From the NCBI GenBank assembly GCA_040007395.1, contig JBDTVG010000098.1, forward strand, positions 1-64,000: a stretch of 64,000 nt of DNA. The letters are read 5' to 3'. Both the position numbers and the translations under genes were made by a program. The DNA comes from DATGFK01 sp040007395 (GTDB lineage Bacteria; Chloroflexota; Anaerolineae; Aggregatilineales; UBA2796). The notes beneath the pieces were generated by a model, which did not search any database, was not told the DNA's origin, and saw only the letters and a list, made by a program, of their open reading frames with translations. Shown piece by piece: positions 17,507 through 27,476 of this stretch; the first letter of the stretch is position 1; each line of letters starts with the position of its first letter.

Positions 17507-18736
17507 ATGGCGGCGAAACTGCACGTTTTTATCAGCTACAAAAAACATGATGGCGAGACCCCTGCCTATGCCACAAACATCGCCCACACCCTCAAAGAGA
17601 AGTATGATTTTGAGGTATTTATTGATGTGCTACGGATTGATACGGCTGACCACTGGGAACAGAAAATTTATAATGAAATTCACAGAGCCGATGTTTTAGT
17701 CTTGTTGCTAGAGCCTCTGACTGCTACATCGGAGTGGGTTCAGCGTGAAGTAGACTATGCGCGTGGATCTTGTGTCTCTGTCCTGCCATTGCTCATGGTA
17801 GACCGAAAACAAGTAAATATAAGCGAGGCCACTGATAAGTTGGCCTTGAGCGGATTGCAACATTCGCCTTACTTTCAGCAATCCGAGTCAGATTACGACG
17901 CTCTTGCCGCCGACCTTCGCCGTCTGGCGCTAGATACCCGCGACGCACAACGCCGCCAGCATCGCCAGCGCGAGAAGCACTGGCACGAAGTGCCTACCGA
18001 TCTGAATCTGAAACAGCGTAGCTATCGGATGAAAAACGGTCATCTGCCCGATCTGCGTATTCATCTGTCGGTTGGCAACATTCTGGATATGCCAGCCGGA
18101 ACGCTGGATGTTATTGTCAACTCCGAAAACGACTATCTACAAATGGCTCGCTTTTATGAGGTCAATACCCTCTCGGCACGCTTACGGAAAACAGGCGCAT
18201 ATTTCGACAAAAACAAACGCCTCGTTGAAGATACAGTTCAGCGAGATTTGGATGCCTACGATGATGTTCGTCCAGTATCAACCACGCAGGTCATCGTTAC
18301 CAAAGCAGGTCATGAACTCAGCGATTTACGCTTGAGAAAGAAAGTGAAATTTATCTTTCACGCCATCACCGTGCAGTTCAATATTGGGTCGATGGGTGAT
18401 CCTGTGATTGCGTTGGGCAATAACGAAGTAATCCAAGAAACGATTAAGTGCTGCTTTGATAAAATTAGCCAAGTAAATCAGGACGCGGCCTTGCGTGAGT
18501 CCGTTGATCCTGAGTTTAAAGCGATCAAAAGCATCGCTTTTCCGCTGTTTGGTACAGGGATGGGTGGGCGAGGTATCAAAGAGATCGCACCAGCGATGGT
18601 CGGAGGCTTATCTAGAGCTATTTCTGAATATAACGAACCGACCCTGCGTGATATTTATCTGTTAGTCTATTCGCCTAATGAAGTTGTTCCAATAGAAGAG
18701 GCGCTTAACGCGACCTTTAAACGGGCCGATTCGTAA
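17507..18736 (+). CDS. TIR domain-macro domain fusion protein
   Basis: ATG 17507 has AAGGA 9 nt upstream and gives 409 residues; a TTG at 17429 is less likely. Residues 5-130 are a TIR domain: HVFISYKKHDGE, EVFIDVLRI, IHRADVLVLLLEP and SEWVQREVDYA. In the last motif Glu81 is placed as the NADase glutamate of SARM1 and bacterial TIRs. Residues about 145-180 are a charged linker (RRQHRQREKHW). Residues about 185-400 are a macro domain: LSVGNILDMPAGTLDVIVNS, EN instead of the usual AN, and SIAFPLFGTGMGG near the end. No membrane segment is seen. Bacterial TIRs make ADP-ribose-derived signals in Thoeris defence, and macro domains bind ADP-ribose. A defence or NAD-signal role is inference. Confidence 0.85.
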   Translation: MAAKLHVFISYKKHDGETPAYATNIAHTLKEKYDFEVFIDVLRIDTADHWEQKIYNEIHRADVLVLLLEPLTATSEWVQREVDYARGSCVSVLPLLMVDRKQVNISEATDKLALSGLQHSPYFQQSESDYDALAADLRRLALDTRDAQRRQHRQREKHWHEVPTDLNLKQRSYRMKNGHLPDLRIHLSVGNILDMPAGTLDVIVNSENDYLQMARFYEVNTLSARLRKTGAYFDKNKRLVEDTVQRDLDAYDDVRPVSTTQVIVTKAGHELSDLRLRKKVKFIFHAITVQFNIGSMGDPVIALGNNEVIQETIKCCFDKISQVNQDAALRESVDPEFKAIKSIAFPLFGTGMGGRGIKEIAPAMVGGLSRAISEYNEPTLRDIYLLVYSPNEVVPIEEALNATFKRADS

Positions 18737-18773
18737 CAAATTTTGGGCGTTGGCGAAGCGGACTTCTCACGAT

Positions 18774-18798
18774 AAGGCTCTTCCTTTGGGAGAGCCTT
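18774..18798 (+). terminator. Hairpin after the TIR-macro gene
   Basis: AAGGCTCT pairs with AGAGCCTT around a 9-nt loop, 38 nt after the stop. No T-run follows, so termination is uncertain. Confidence 0.4.
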
Positions 18799-18927
18799 CA
18801 AATCTAGCGTTGACTCCTGTTTTAGAATTGATCTTCACTTGGGTTAATCCACAATTGTAATTGCCGATAATCGGTGTAGACTGCTTTCTACTGAGGGGAT
18901 GTTGTCCATTTATGGTGAGGGCTTTTG

Positions 18928-21900
18928 GTGTCATTTGCAGTAACGACCACGAAAACATTTACAATTGCGGTGCAGCCTAGCGCTGCCCAGCCACATTCAG
19001 TCTACGGTTGGCCTGATCTAAGCTGGCAAGTAGCCCAGCTATTTTTTCTACAAGGTCAACTGACCGAAAATCACGTTCAAAAACTCGCGGCTGAACTCCT
19101 GACCGATCCACTGACCGAGACTTTCTCGTTCTCCGAAGTTGTCCAACCCTCGGAAAATCAGCATATCATCGACATTACCTTGCTGCCCGGTGTCACCGAT
19201 CCGGTTGCGGAGAATCTGCTACAGGCTGCCCATTGGATCGGCATAGAGACGTTGACACAAGCCGCGACAGGCCAGCGTTATATTGTGCAGGGTAACGCTT
19301 CGCCACAGGATCTTGCACGGCTGGCAACCGAGGTATTTTCCAACCCAGTGATCCAGCGCTTTACCGTCGATAGTGCCATTGAACCACCCTTCGTTGCCTA
19401 CCATGCCGTAGACGATACAGTAGACACAATCCCGCTGCGCCATGCGACTGAAGATCAACTCACTAAAATCAGTGCTGAACGCCGACTGTCGCTCAATCTG
19501 GCAGAAATGCAAGCGATCCAGCTTTACTATCAGCACGAAGATCGCGAACCAACTGACGCGGAATTGGAGATGATCGCGCAGACGTGGAGCGAACATTGCG
19601 TACACAAGACCTTCAAAGCCCGTATCCATTACACATCGCCAGATGGCGAACAACTGATCGATGGGCTGTTGAATACCTATATCCGGGCAGCGACGAACCA
19701 GATCGCGAAGGCATGGGTCTATTCGGCCTTTGTGGACAACGCCGGGATCATTCGCTTCAACGACGACTGGGATTTGGCCTTCAAGGTCGAGACGCATAAC
19801 CATCCTTCAGCGTTGGAGCCATTCGGCGGGGCGAATACAGGGGTGGGCGGCGTAGTGCGGGATATTCTCGGCGTGAGCGCCCGACCCATCGCTAATACCG
19901 ATGTGTTATGCTTCGGCTGGCCTGATACCCCACTCGAATCGCTGCAAGCGGGCGTACTCCATCCCCGGCGCATTGCCGAAGGCGTAGTACACGGCGTGCA
20001 GGACTACGGCAACAAAATGGGTATCCCCACCGTCAACGGCGCGGTGCTGTTCCACGAGGGCTACACCAGTAATCCGCTGGTCTTTTGTGGTTGTCTGGGC
20101 CTGCTGCCACACGGCTCGCATGTGACCGATCCCCAACCCGGCGATCTGATTGCGGTGGTGGGTGGACGTACCGGGCGCGATGGCTTGCGCGGCGCGACAT
20201 TTTCCAGCATGGAAATGGATACGACCACCAGCACAGTCGCTGGAAGTGCCGTGCAGATCGGTCATCCGATCCATGAGAAGCAGGTGCTTGAAGTTATCCT
20301 GCGGGCGCGTGATGCACAACTGTATAACGCGATTACCGACTGTGGCGCGGGTGGGTTGTCCTCGGCGGTGGGCGAAATGGCAAAGACTACAGGCGCACGA
20401 GTCCAGCTTGACAGTGTGCCGCTGAAATATCCCGGCTTGCGTCCGTGGGAGATCTGGCTGAGTGAAGCCCAAGAACGTATGGTTCTGGCGATTCCGCCAC
20501 GCCATTGGCAAGCATTCCTAGCGATTTGCAACGGAGAAGACATCGAGGCGGTACAGATCGGTACGTTGGAGGCGACGGATCGTCTGCGGCTGTATTACGG
20601 TGACAAACTCGTTGGCGATCTGGACATGGCGTTTCTGCACGATGGTATTCCGCAAATGGAATTGAATGCCGTATGGGAACCTATCCAATCAACAATTGGC
20701 ACGGATCAAACTACAGCCTCATCGGCTGAAAATTATGCTGAAAGCCTGCTAACGCTGTTAGCACATCCCGATATTCAGAGCAAAGAGTCTATCGTGCGGC
20801 GCTATGACCATGAGGTGCAAGGCTCTACTGCCTTGAAGCCGCTGGTGGGTGTAGATAATCACGGCCCCGGCGATGCTAGCATTCTGATTCCGCGTGACAC
20901 GCAGTTGACCGATCCCAAGCGCGGCATTGCGATTTCAAATGGGGTTTGTCCCAGTTACGGCGATCACGATCCGTATGCAATGGCGTGGGCAACGCTCGAT
21001 GAAGCCATGCGGAATCTGGTCGCGGTAGGCGCTGATCCTGATAGTGCGGCGATTCTCGACAACTTTTGTTGGGGCAATCCGCGTCAACCAGATCGTCTAG
21101 GATCGTTGGTGCGCTGTGTGCAGGGTTGCTACGATGCGGCGCTAGCCTATGGCACGCCGTTTATCTCCGGCAAAGACAGTCTTAACAACGAGTATATAGG
21201 CGCAGATGGACAGCGCCACGCCATCCCCGGTACGTTGGTGATCTCTGCCATTGGCATTGTGCCGGATGTTCAGCATAGCGTTTCGATGGATCTCAAGCAG
21301 GCGGGCAATCTGCTGTATGTCATTGGCGCGACCCGCGACGAACTTGGCGGCAGTCATTACCATCTGATCCACAACCGCACCGACGGCACAGTCCCCCAGC
21401 CTGTACCAGATGCGTTGCATACCATGCGAACGCTGTATTCGGCTATTCAGGCGGATCTCGTGCAAGCCTGCCACGATTGCAGTGAGGGCGGTTTGGCAGT
21501 TACCCTCGCAGAGATGTGCATCGCCGGACGGCTTGGGGCGGCGATCAATCTGGCAGAAGTTTCTGCCAATCCCATGACTGCATTGTTTGCTGAATCGCTG
21601 AATCGCTTTGTGGTCGAGGTGCGACCCGCCGACTCAGCCGCCTTTGAAGTAGCCATGCAAGGTATTCAATATGGTAAAATTGGCTCAGTTGATGGCTCGG
21701 GTGCGGGGAAACTGACGATTATTCACGCTGAACCGTTGATCGATATTTCAGTCACAGAACTAGAACGTGTTTGGCGCGGCGAACAGATCGTGACTGCGCC
21801 TGACGTTCAGCCTGTAGCGACAACAGTGCGAACTGATCACACGATACTGCCCAAAAACACGAGCAAGCCGCGTGTGCTCATTCTGCACGCGACTGGCTCC

Positions 21901-22599
21901 AACCGAGATCGGGATGCGGCAGCGGCGTGCGAACTCGCCGGGGGTGTACCGGAGATTGTCCATATCAACCAGTTACTTTCCGGAGAACGGCATTTGATGG
22001 ATTATCAAATGTTGGTACTGCCCGGTGGCTTTTCCTATGGCGACGATCTGGGCGCTGGCAAACTCTGGGCGCTAAACTTGCAGCACCGCTTAGGCGAGAT
22101 GCTGCAACCGTTTGTCGAGGCGGGTCGGCCTACACTGGGCATTTGCAACGGGTTTCAGGCACTGGTCAAATGTGGCATCTTGCCGGGGCAGCCCGCTACG
22201 CTGACCTATAATGCGTCGGCGCAGTTTGAATGTCGCTGGGTCTATTTGCAACCGCAGCAAGGCCGTTCACTGTTCACCGAAGGCTTAGACGAACTGATCT
22301 ACTGTCCGGTAGCGCATGGCGAAGGACGACTAATCGCCGCAGATTCACAGGCGTTGTGGAATGAGGGACTAGTCGCGTTCAGCTATACGGCAGCAGACGG
22401 ACAGTCTGTTGGCTATCCCGGCTCCCCGAACGGCTCCGATCTGGGTATTGCTGGATTGACTAACGCCGCCGGAAATGTGCTTGGCCTGATGCCGCACCCC
22501 GAAAATCATATATTTGCGTGGCAGCATCCAAATTGGCGGCGCGGCGAAGGTGGAATGCTTGGCTTGCGGCTGTTTGAAAACGCGATCCGATATGCGTAA
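18928..22599 (+). CDS. purL: Phosphoribosylformylglycinamidine synthase, PurS-PurL-PurQ fusion
   Basis: It converts FGAR, glutamine and ATP to FGAM, the fourth step of purine synthesis. The start is GTG 18928 (GAGGG upstream) or TTG 18925. Residues 1 to about 160 resemble the PurS part (DITLLPGVTDPVAENLLQ). The central part is the PurL ATP-binding synthetase: QTWSEHCVHKTFKARI, FKVETHNHPSALEPFGGANT, and a second half with VSGKDSL-like FISGKDSLNNEY. From about residue 980 the glutaminase follows, with Cys in LGICNGFQAL, His in CPVAHGEGRL and Glu in LMPHPENH. At 1223 residues it is near the large single-chain type of Gammaproteobacteria and eukaryotes, unlike the split PurS/L/Q of Bacilli. It is the first gene of the purine operon. 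Confidence 0.95.
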   Translation: MSFAVTTTKTFTIAVQPSAAQPHSVYGWPDLSWQVAQLFFLQGQLTENHVQKLAAELLTDPLTETFSFSEVVQPSENQHIIDITLLPGVTDPVAENLLQAAHWIGIETLTQAATGQRYIVQGNASPQDLARLATEVFSNPVIQRFTVDSAIEPPFVAYHAVDDTVDTIPLRHATEDQLTKISAERRLSLNLAEMQAIQLYYQHEDREPTDAELEMIAQTWSEHCVHKTFKARIHYTSPDGEQLIDGLLNTYIRAATNQIAKAWVYSAFVDNAGIIRFNDDWDLAFKVETHNHPSALEPFGGANTGVGGVVRDILGVSARPIANTDVLCFGWPDTPLESLQAGVLHPRRIAEGVVHGVQDYGNKMGIPTVNGAVLFHEGYTSNPLVFCGCLGLLPHGSHVTDPQPGDLIAVVGGRTGRDGLRGATFSSMEMDTTTSTVAGSAVQIGHPIHEKQVLEVILRARDAQLYNAITDCGAGGLSSAVGEMAKTTGARVQLDSVPLKYPGLRPWEIWLSEAQERMVLAIPPRHWQAFLAICNGEDIEAVQIGTLEATDRLRLYYGDKLVGDLDMAFLHDGIPQMELNAVWEPIQSTIGTDQTTASSAENYAESLLTLLAHPDIQSKESIVRRYDHEVQGSTALKPLVGVDNHGPGDASILIPRDTQLTDPKRGIAISNGVCPSYGDHDPYAMAWATLDEAMRNLVAVGADPDSAAILDNFCWGNPRQPDRLGSLVRCVQGCYDAALAYGTPFISGKDSLNNEYIGADGQRHAIPGTLVISAIGIVPDVQHSVSMDLKQAGNLLYVIGATRDELGGSHYHLIHNRTDGTVPQPVPDALHTMRTLYSAIQADLVQACHDCSEGGLAVTLAEMCIAGRLGAAINLAEVSANPMTALFAESLNRFVVEVRPADSAAFEVAMQGIQYGKIGSVDGSGAGKLTIIHAEPLIDISVTELERVWRGEQIVTAPDVQPVATTVRTDHTILPKNTSKPRVLILHATGSNRDRDAAAACELAGGVPEIVHINQLLSGERHLMDYQMLVLPGGFSYGDDLGAGKLWALNLQHRLGEMLQPFVEAGRPTLGICNGFQALVKCGILPGQPATLTYNASAQFECRWVYLQPQQGRSLFTEGLDELIYCPVAHGEGRLIAADSQALWNEGLVAFSYTAADGQSVGYPGSPNGSDLGIAGLTNAAGNVLGLMPHPENHIFAWQHPNWRRGEGGMLGLRLFENAIRYA

Positions 22600-22610
22600 G
22601 GGGCTTGCCG

Positions 22611-23603
22611 ATGCTAACGAATGAACAACTGATGCAGGTGATTCCCTTCGACTCTGTGGATTTGCCAGACTTGGGCGAAAAAGCCAGCGGCAAGGTTCGC
22701 GATATTTATCAGCGCAGTCAAAGCGACGGTCAACTGATCCTCATTACGACGGATCGGGTATCGGCCTTTGATCGCGTCCTCGGCACGATCCCCTATAAGG
22801 GGCAAGTGCTGAATCAGTTAAGCGCATGGTGGTTCGCGCAAACCCGCGATATTGTGGCGAATCACCTGATCGCGGTGCCCGATCCTAACGTAACCATTGC
22901 CCAGCAGGTGCAACCGCTGCCTGTCGAAGTCATTGTACGTGGCTACATTACAGGCGTAACCAGCACCTCGCTCTGGACGCTGTATGCACAAGGCGAACGC
23001 ACGCCCTATGGCATTCCGCTCTCGGATGGCCTGCAACGCAACGATCCCCTGCCGCAGCCGATCATCACGCCAACGACCAAAGCGACTGGCGGCGCGCACG
23101 ATGAACGACTCACCCGTGATGAAATTATCAACAAACAACTTGTCATGCCCGAAATTTGGGAGCAGGTCGAAGCGGCGGCGCTGGCGATCTTCGCACGCGG
23201 ACAAGAGATCGCTAGCCGCGCTGGTCTGGTCTTGGTCGATACCAAATATGAGTTTGGGCTAGACTCGGAAAATCGCCTGATGCTGATTGATGAGATCCAT
23301 ACGCCCGACTCAAGCCGCTATTGGCTCACTGGATCTTATGAAGCCGATGGTGAGCCGGAAAACTTTGATAAGGAGTTTCTGCGACGCTGGTTTATCCAGC
23401 AAGGTTATCGCGGCGAAGGCGTGCCGCCCGCCATGCCGCCAGACTTTCAGGCACAGGTCGCCGCCCGCTATATCGCCGCCTATGAAAAATTGACAGGGAA
23501 ACCCTTTGCGCCCGCCGCAACACCCGCTAATGAGCGCATTGTGCAAACCCTGACCGCTTACTTTCAGGCAACATCCATAGAAATTGACAGAAACGCAGGC
23601 TAA
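22611..23603 (+). CDS. purC: SAICAR synthase (phosphoribosylaminoimidazole-succinocarboxamide synthase)
   Basis: It joins CAIR and aspartate with ATP, the step after PurE/PurK. ATG 22611 has AAGGGG upstream; an in-frame TTG at 22605 is less likely. The 330 residues carry GKVRDIY near the N-terminus, TTDRVSAFDRVLGTIPYKGQ, PVEVIVRGYITG, and LVDTKYEFGLD followed by LIDEIHTPDSSRYW. This is the longer, single-domain type of about 300 residues seen in yeast and many bacteria, and not the 240-residue E. coli type. It follows purL after 11 nt in the operon. Confidence 0.94.
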   Translation: MLTNEQLMQVIPFDSVDLPDLGEKASGKVRDIYQRSQSDGQLILITTDRVSAFDRVLGTIPYKGQVLNQLSAWWFAQTRDIVANHLIAVPDPNVTIAQQVQPLPVEVIVRGYITGVTSTSLWTLYAQGERTPYGIPLSDGLQRNDPLPQPIITPTTKATGGAHDERLTRDEIINKQLVMPEIWEQVEAAALAIFARGQEIASRAGLVLVDTKYEFGLDSENRLMLIDEIHTPDSSRYWLTGSYEADGEPENFDKEFLRRWFIQQGYRGEGVPPAMPPDFQAQVAARYIAAYEKLTGKPFAPAATPANERIVQTLTAYFQATSIEIDRNAG

Positions 23604-23608
23604 CCAAG

Positions 23609-25141
23609 TTGAGTGATGTATTGGACAATATGACTCCTGATAGCAACGTGCAGTTTTTTGATGGCGACGATAAGCCGCATGAAGAATGTGGTGTCTTTGG
23701 GATTTATGCGCCGGGTCGCGAGGTGGCGAGACTGGCGTTTTTCGCGCTGTATGCGCTGCAACATCGCGGTCAAGAGGCCGCTGGAATTGTGGCGTGCGAT
23801 GGACAAAAAGCCTACATGCACAAGAATGTTGGCTTAGTGGCACAGGTTTTTAACGAAGCGAACCTTGCGCCGCTGGAAGGCCATTTGGCAATTGGACACA
23901 CGCGCTATTCCACAACAGGCGGGCTGCATCTTCGCAATGTCCAGCCGTATCTGATCGAAACCATGTATGGGCCGCTAGGGCTATCGCACAACGGCAATTT
24001 GACCAATGCCTTGCTGCTGCGGCAAATGCTCTTGGAGCGCGGTGTGGGCTTGTCTTCGACCAGCGATACCGAATTGATGACCCAGATTTTGGCTGCACCG
24101 CCCGACGTATGGGATATGATGAATGTCCGGGTCGATGATACCGAGGTCGATGACCGCTGGGTGCTGCGTATCCGCGCTATGATGTCAGCCGTCGAAGGCG
24201 CGTATTCACTGACGATTCTCACCCGTGACGCGATCTATGCTGTCCGCGATCCACATGGGTTACGCCCGTTGAGTATCGGTAAGCTGCCTGAAGGCTACGT
24301 GGTCGCCAGCGAAACCTGTGCGCTTAGTACCATTGGTGCGGAGTACGTGCGCTATATCAATCCCGGCGAGATCGTGCGGATTGACAGCAATGGTCTGACC
24401 TCGTACAAAGGGTTAGAACCCGCGCCAGAACGCGCGTTGTGTGTCTTTGAGTATGTCTACTTTGCGCGTCCCGATTCAATTCTCGATGGGCAGATGATCC
24501 ACAAGGTGCGGCAGAATATGGGGAAGCGTTTGGCACAGGAAAGCCCTGCCGACGCGGACATCGTGATCGGCGTGCCGGACTCGGCTACTCCGGCAGCGAT
24601 TGGCTACAGCTTTGAATCGGGTATTCCATTTAGCGAAGGGTTGACCAAGAATCGCTATATCGGACGCACCTTTATTCAGCCCGATCAACGTTTGCGACAG
24701 CAAAGTGTCAAGCTCAAATACAATGCGCTCACCTCAAACCTTGAAGGTAAGCGGGTCGTGCTAGTCGATGACAGCATCGTGCGGGGTAGTACGGCTGGCC
24801 CGCTGGTTCAACTCTTGCGCGATGGCGGCGCAACCGAAGTTCATGTGCGCGTCTCATCGCCCCCGGTCAGACATCCCTGCTTTATGGGTTTGGACATGGC
24901 AACCTACAAGGAATTGATCGCGCACAAACTGGACATTCCTGAGATATGCCAGCGTATTGGCGCGGATAGCTTGGATTACTTGAGTTTGCCGGGGATGCTT
25001 GATGCGATTCAGGAAACTGTCGGCTTCCAGAATACCTACTGCACCGCCTGTTTTTCGGGCAAGTATCCGATCAAGATACCCGATTGGCTGTTTGAAGAAA
25101 ATCGGGACAAAACTGTCTTTGAGGGGATGTGGGGCGGCTAA
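23609..25141 (+). CDS. purF: Amidophosphoribosyltransferase
   Basis: It makes phosphoribosylamine from PRPP and glutamine, the first committed purine step. Reading starts at TTG 23609; ATG 23630 is the alternative. A propeptide of about 26 residues precedes the N-terminal nucleophile Cys27 in EECGVFGIY, so it belongs to the processed class. The glutaminase domain shows LQHRGQEAAGI and GHTRYSTTG. The PRTase motif is VVLVDDSIVRGSTAG. C-terminal cysteines (HPCFMG, TYCTACFSGKYP) match the Fe-S cluster ligands of the Bacillus type, which means likely oxygen-sensitive stability. The stop overlaps the purDM start by one base. Confidence 0.95.
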   Translation: MSDVLDNMTPDSNVQFFDGDDKPHEECGVFGIYAPGREVARLAFFALYALQHRGQEAAGIVACDGQKAYMHKNVGLVAQVFNEANLAPLEGHLAIGHTRYSTTGGLHLRNVQPYLIETMYGPLGLSHNGNLTNALLLRQMLLERGVGLSSTSDTELMTQILAAPPDVWDMMNVRVDDTEVDDRWVLRIRAMMSAVEGAYSLTILTRDAIYAVRDPHGLRPLSIGKLPEGYVVASETCALSTIGAEYVRYINPGEIVRIDSNGLTSYKGLEPAPERALCVFEYVYFARPDSILDGQMIHKVRQNMGKRLAQESPADADIVIGVPDSATPAAIGYSFESGIPFSEGLTKNRYIGRTFIQPDQRLRQQSVKLKYNALTSNLEGKRVVLVDDSIVRGSTAGPLVQLLRDGGATEVHVRVSSPPVRHPCFMGLDMATYKELIAHKLDIPEICQRIGADSLDYLSLPGMLDAIQETVGFQNTYCTACFSGKYPIKIPDWLFEENRDKTVFEGMWGG

Positions 25142-27474
25142 TGAAAGTTCTCGTTATCGGTAGCGGTGGGCGCGAACATACCCTCGCTTGGAAACTGGCG
25201 CAATCCCCACAAGTGCAGCATATTTTCGTCGCGCCGGGGAACGCTGGCACCGAATGGTCAGCCGAGTCAGGGCGTGCGTCATCCGTGAATGTCGCGGTTA
25301 AAGCCGATGACATAGCGACACTGCTGGATTTTGCTCAGCAGAACGCCATTGATCTAACCATCGTTGGGCCAGAAGCGCCGCTGTCGGCGGGCATTGTGGA
25401 TACCTTCATGGCGGCGGGTCTGAAAATCTTCGGGCCGGCGCAATCAGCCGCACAGCTTGAAAGCTCCAAGGCATTTGCCAAAGCCTTTATGCAGCGCCAC
25501 AACATTCCTACAGCGGCGTATCAGGCTTTTGATACCTTTGAAGAAGCGGCTGAATTCATCGACGAATTTGCCATATCTGGGAGATCGGTTGTGGTCAAAG
25601 CCGATGGCCTCGCCGCTGGAAAAGGCGTAATCGTCTGCGAAACCGTCGAGGAAGCACTCCAAGCCTTACATCGCGTTTTGATCGATCACGAGTTCGGTAG
25701 CGCGGGGTCTCAGGTGGTGATCGAGGAACGGTTGAGTGGGCCAGAAGTTTCAGTGTTGGCGTTTTGCGATGGTCAGGATGTGCTGTTGATGCCGCCCGCC
25801 CGCGATCATAAACGGGTCTTCGATGACGATCAGGGGCCAAACACGGGCGGGATGGGCGCATACAGCGATATGCACCAACCATTGATTGAACCAGCACTAT
25901 TACAGGAGATCAAGGATCGGGTGCTGCTGCCGACAGTACGCGGCATGGCGGCGGAAGGCACTCTATTTCGCGGGATACTCTACGCGGGACTGATGCTAAC
26001 TCCTGATGGCTTCAAAGTCCTTGAATTCAATACCCGCTTTGGCGACCCAGAAACACAGGTTATTCTCCCGCTGCTAAAGGCTGATCTCGTTGAAATTCTG
26101 CTAGCGTGTATCGAAGGATCTTTGAGTGAGTATCCACAATCTAACAGTTTGTGGCGCGATAGTGCGTGTGCCGCTGTCGTGCTGACCGCGCCCGGTTATC
26201 CCGGTGAGTACCCGAAAGGTCTACTGATCACGGGGCTAGAATGTGTGCCGCAAGCCGAGGTATTCCACGCAGGCACCACGCGAGATAGCCAGAATCAAGT
26301 CGTAACGGCTGGTGGGCGCGTGTTGGCAGTTTCGGCCTGTGGCGAAACGCTGACTCAAGCGCTCAACCAAGCCTACACTGGCGTAGAGCAGATTCACTTT
26401 GAGGGGATGCACTATCGGCACGACATTGGGCGGCCTGCCCTAACCGAAGCAAAAGATCATTTACTAGAAGCACAAGGTAATGTATACCGCCTCGCCGGAG
26501 TCGATATTGACGCGTCAAATCGCGCCAAATCGCTGATGGCAGCGGCGGTGAAATCGACCTATACACCAGCGGTGTTGGGCGGTATTGGCGCATTCGGCGG
26601 TCTGTATGATGCTGGGCAGTTGCAGCAGATGAATGCCCCTGTGCTGGTTGCCTCGACGGATGGGGTCGGTACGAAGATGAAAGTGGCTTCCCGCTTCGGA
26701 CAGTGGGACACTATCGGTCACGATCTGGTCAACCATTGCATCAATGACATTTTGGTGCAGGGCGCACGTCCGCTGTTTTTTCTGGATTATGTCGCTTCCT
26801 CAGCCATCGCGCCGGAACAGATCGCCGCAATCGTCGGTGGGATCGCGGCGGCGTGCCGTGCCGTCGGCTGTGTATTGCTAGGTGGCGAAACTGCCGAAAT
26901 GCCCGGTGTCTATGTCGGTGGTGAATTTGATCTGGTGGGTACGATTATTGGCGTAGTAGAACGCGCCAAGATCATCGATGGTTCGCGCATCCAACCGGGC
27001 GATCTGATTGTTGGGCTGCCGTCTAGCGGCTTGCATACCAATGGCTATTCGTTGGCTCGCAGAGCGCTCTCTGAGCTTGACTGGACAATCTTTCGGCCTG
27101 AACTCGATTGTACCATTGGCGAGGCATTACTCGCCGTTCATCGCTCCTATATTCCTGAGATCGAACGTTTGCAAAGTGCTGGGATCGACATCAAAGGGCT
27201 AGCGCATATTACCGGGGGCGGCCTCATCGAGAATCCGCCGCGAATTTTCCCAGACGGTACAGGCGCGATTCTCCACAAAGGGACATGGCCTATCCCCACG
27301 ATCTTTAGCCTAATCCAAACAACAGGGGATGTTAGCGAAGCTGAGATGTACCGCGTGTTCAATATGGGCTTGGGGATGTTAGCGATTATCCCGCCTGATC
27401 AAAAGGCGCTACTCAGTGGCGATGTATATCTCGTCGGTGAGATCATAGCTGGTTCCGGCGTGGCGATTCAATAG
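25141..27474 (+). CDS. purD-purM: Fused GAR synthetase-AIR synthetase (PurD-PurM)
   Basis: One frame of 777 residues carries two enzymes. Residues 1 to about 430 are PurD (phosphoribosylamine-glycine ligase) with the N-terminal KVLVIGSGGREHTLAWKLAQ and ATP-grasp VVKADGLAAGKGVIV, then NTRFGDPETQ. From about 448 PurM (FGAM cyclo-ligase) follows: VASTDGVGTKMKVA, HCINDILVQGARPLFFLDY, LLGGETAEMPG and SSGLHTNGYSLAR. No internal stop or frameshift is present. ATG 25141 overlaps the purF stop (TAATG). The same PurD-PurM order occurs in eukaryotic GART/ADE5,7, where PurN is also fused; here purN is the next gene. Confidence 0.94.
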   Translation: MKVLVIGSGGREHTLAWKLAQSPQVQHIFVAPGNAGTEWSAESGRASSVNVAVKADDIATLLDFAQQNAIDLTIVGPEAPLSAGIVDTFMAAGLKIFGPAQSAAQLESSKAFAKAFMQRHNIPTAAYQAFDTFEEAAEFIDEFAISGRSVVVKADGLAAGKGVIVCETVEEALQALHRVLIDHEFGSAGSQVVIEERLSGPEVSVLAFCDGQDVLLMPPARDHKRVFDDDQGPNTGGMGAYSDMHQPLIEPALLQEIKDRVLLPTVRGMAAEGTLFRGILYAGLMLTPDGFKVLEFNTRFGDPETQVILPLLKADLVEILLACIEGSLSEYPQSNSLWRDSACAAVVLTAPGYPGEYPKGLLITGLECVPQAEVFHAGTTRDSQNQVVTAGGRVLAVSACGETLTQALNQAYTGVEQIHFEGMHYRHDIGRPALTEAKDHLLEAQGNVYRLAGVDIDASNRAKSLMAAAVKSTYTPAVLGGIGAFGGLYDAGQLQQMNAPVLVASTDGVGTKMKVASRFGQWDTIGHDLVNHCINDILVQGARPLFFLDYVASSAIAPEQIAAIVGGIAAACRAVGCVLLGGETAEMPGVYVGGEFDLVGTIIGVVERAKIIDGSRIQPGDLIVGLPSSGLHTNGYSLARRALSELDWTIFRPELDCTIGEALLAVHRSYIPEIERLQSAGIDIKGLAHITGGGLIENPPRIFPDGTGAILHKGTWPIPTIFSLIQTTGDVSEAEMYRVFNMGLGMLAIIPPDQKALLSGDVYLVGEIIAGSGVAIQ

Positions 27475-27476
27475 CG

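Noticed and set aside
18737..18927. Possible purine riboswitch or PUR-box before the purine operon
   Set aside because: No purine aptamer-like three-way junction or PUR-box was recognised; only a short CCGAT-A-ATCGG palindrome at 18864-18874 is seen.
19219..20511. Long minus-strand open frames of about 200 residues inside purL
   Set aside because: They are shadows of the conserved PurL frame; composition and lack of start signals argue against genes.
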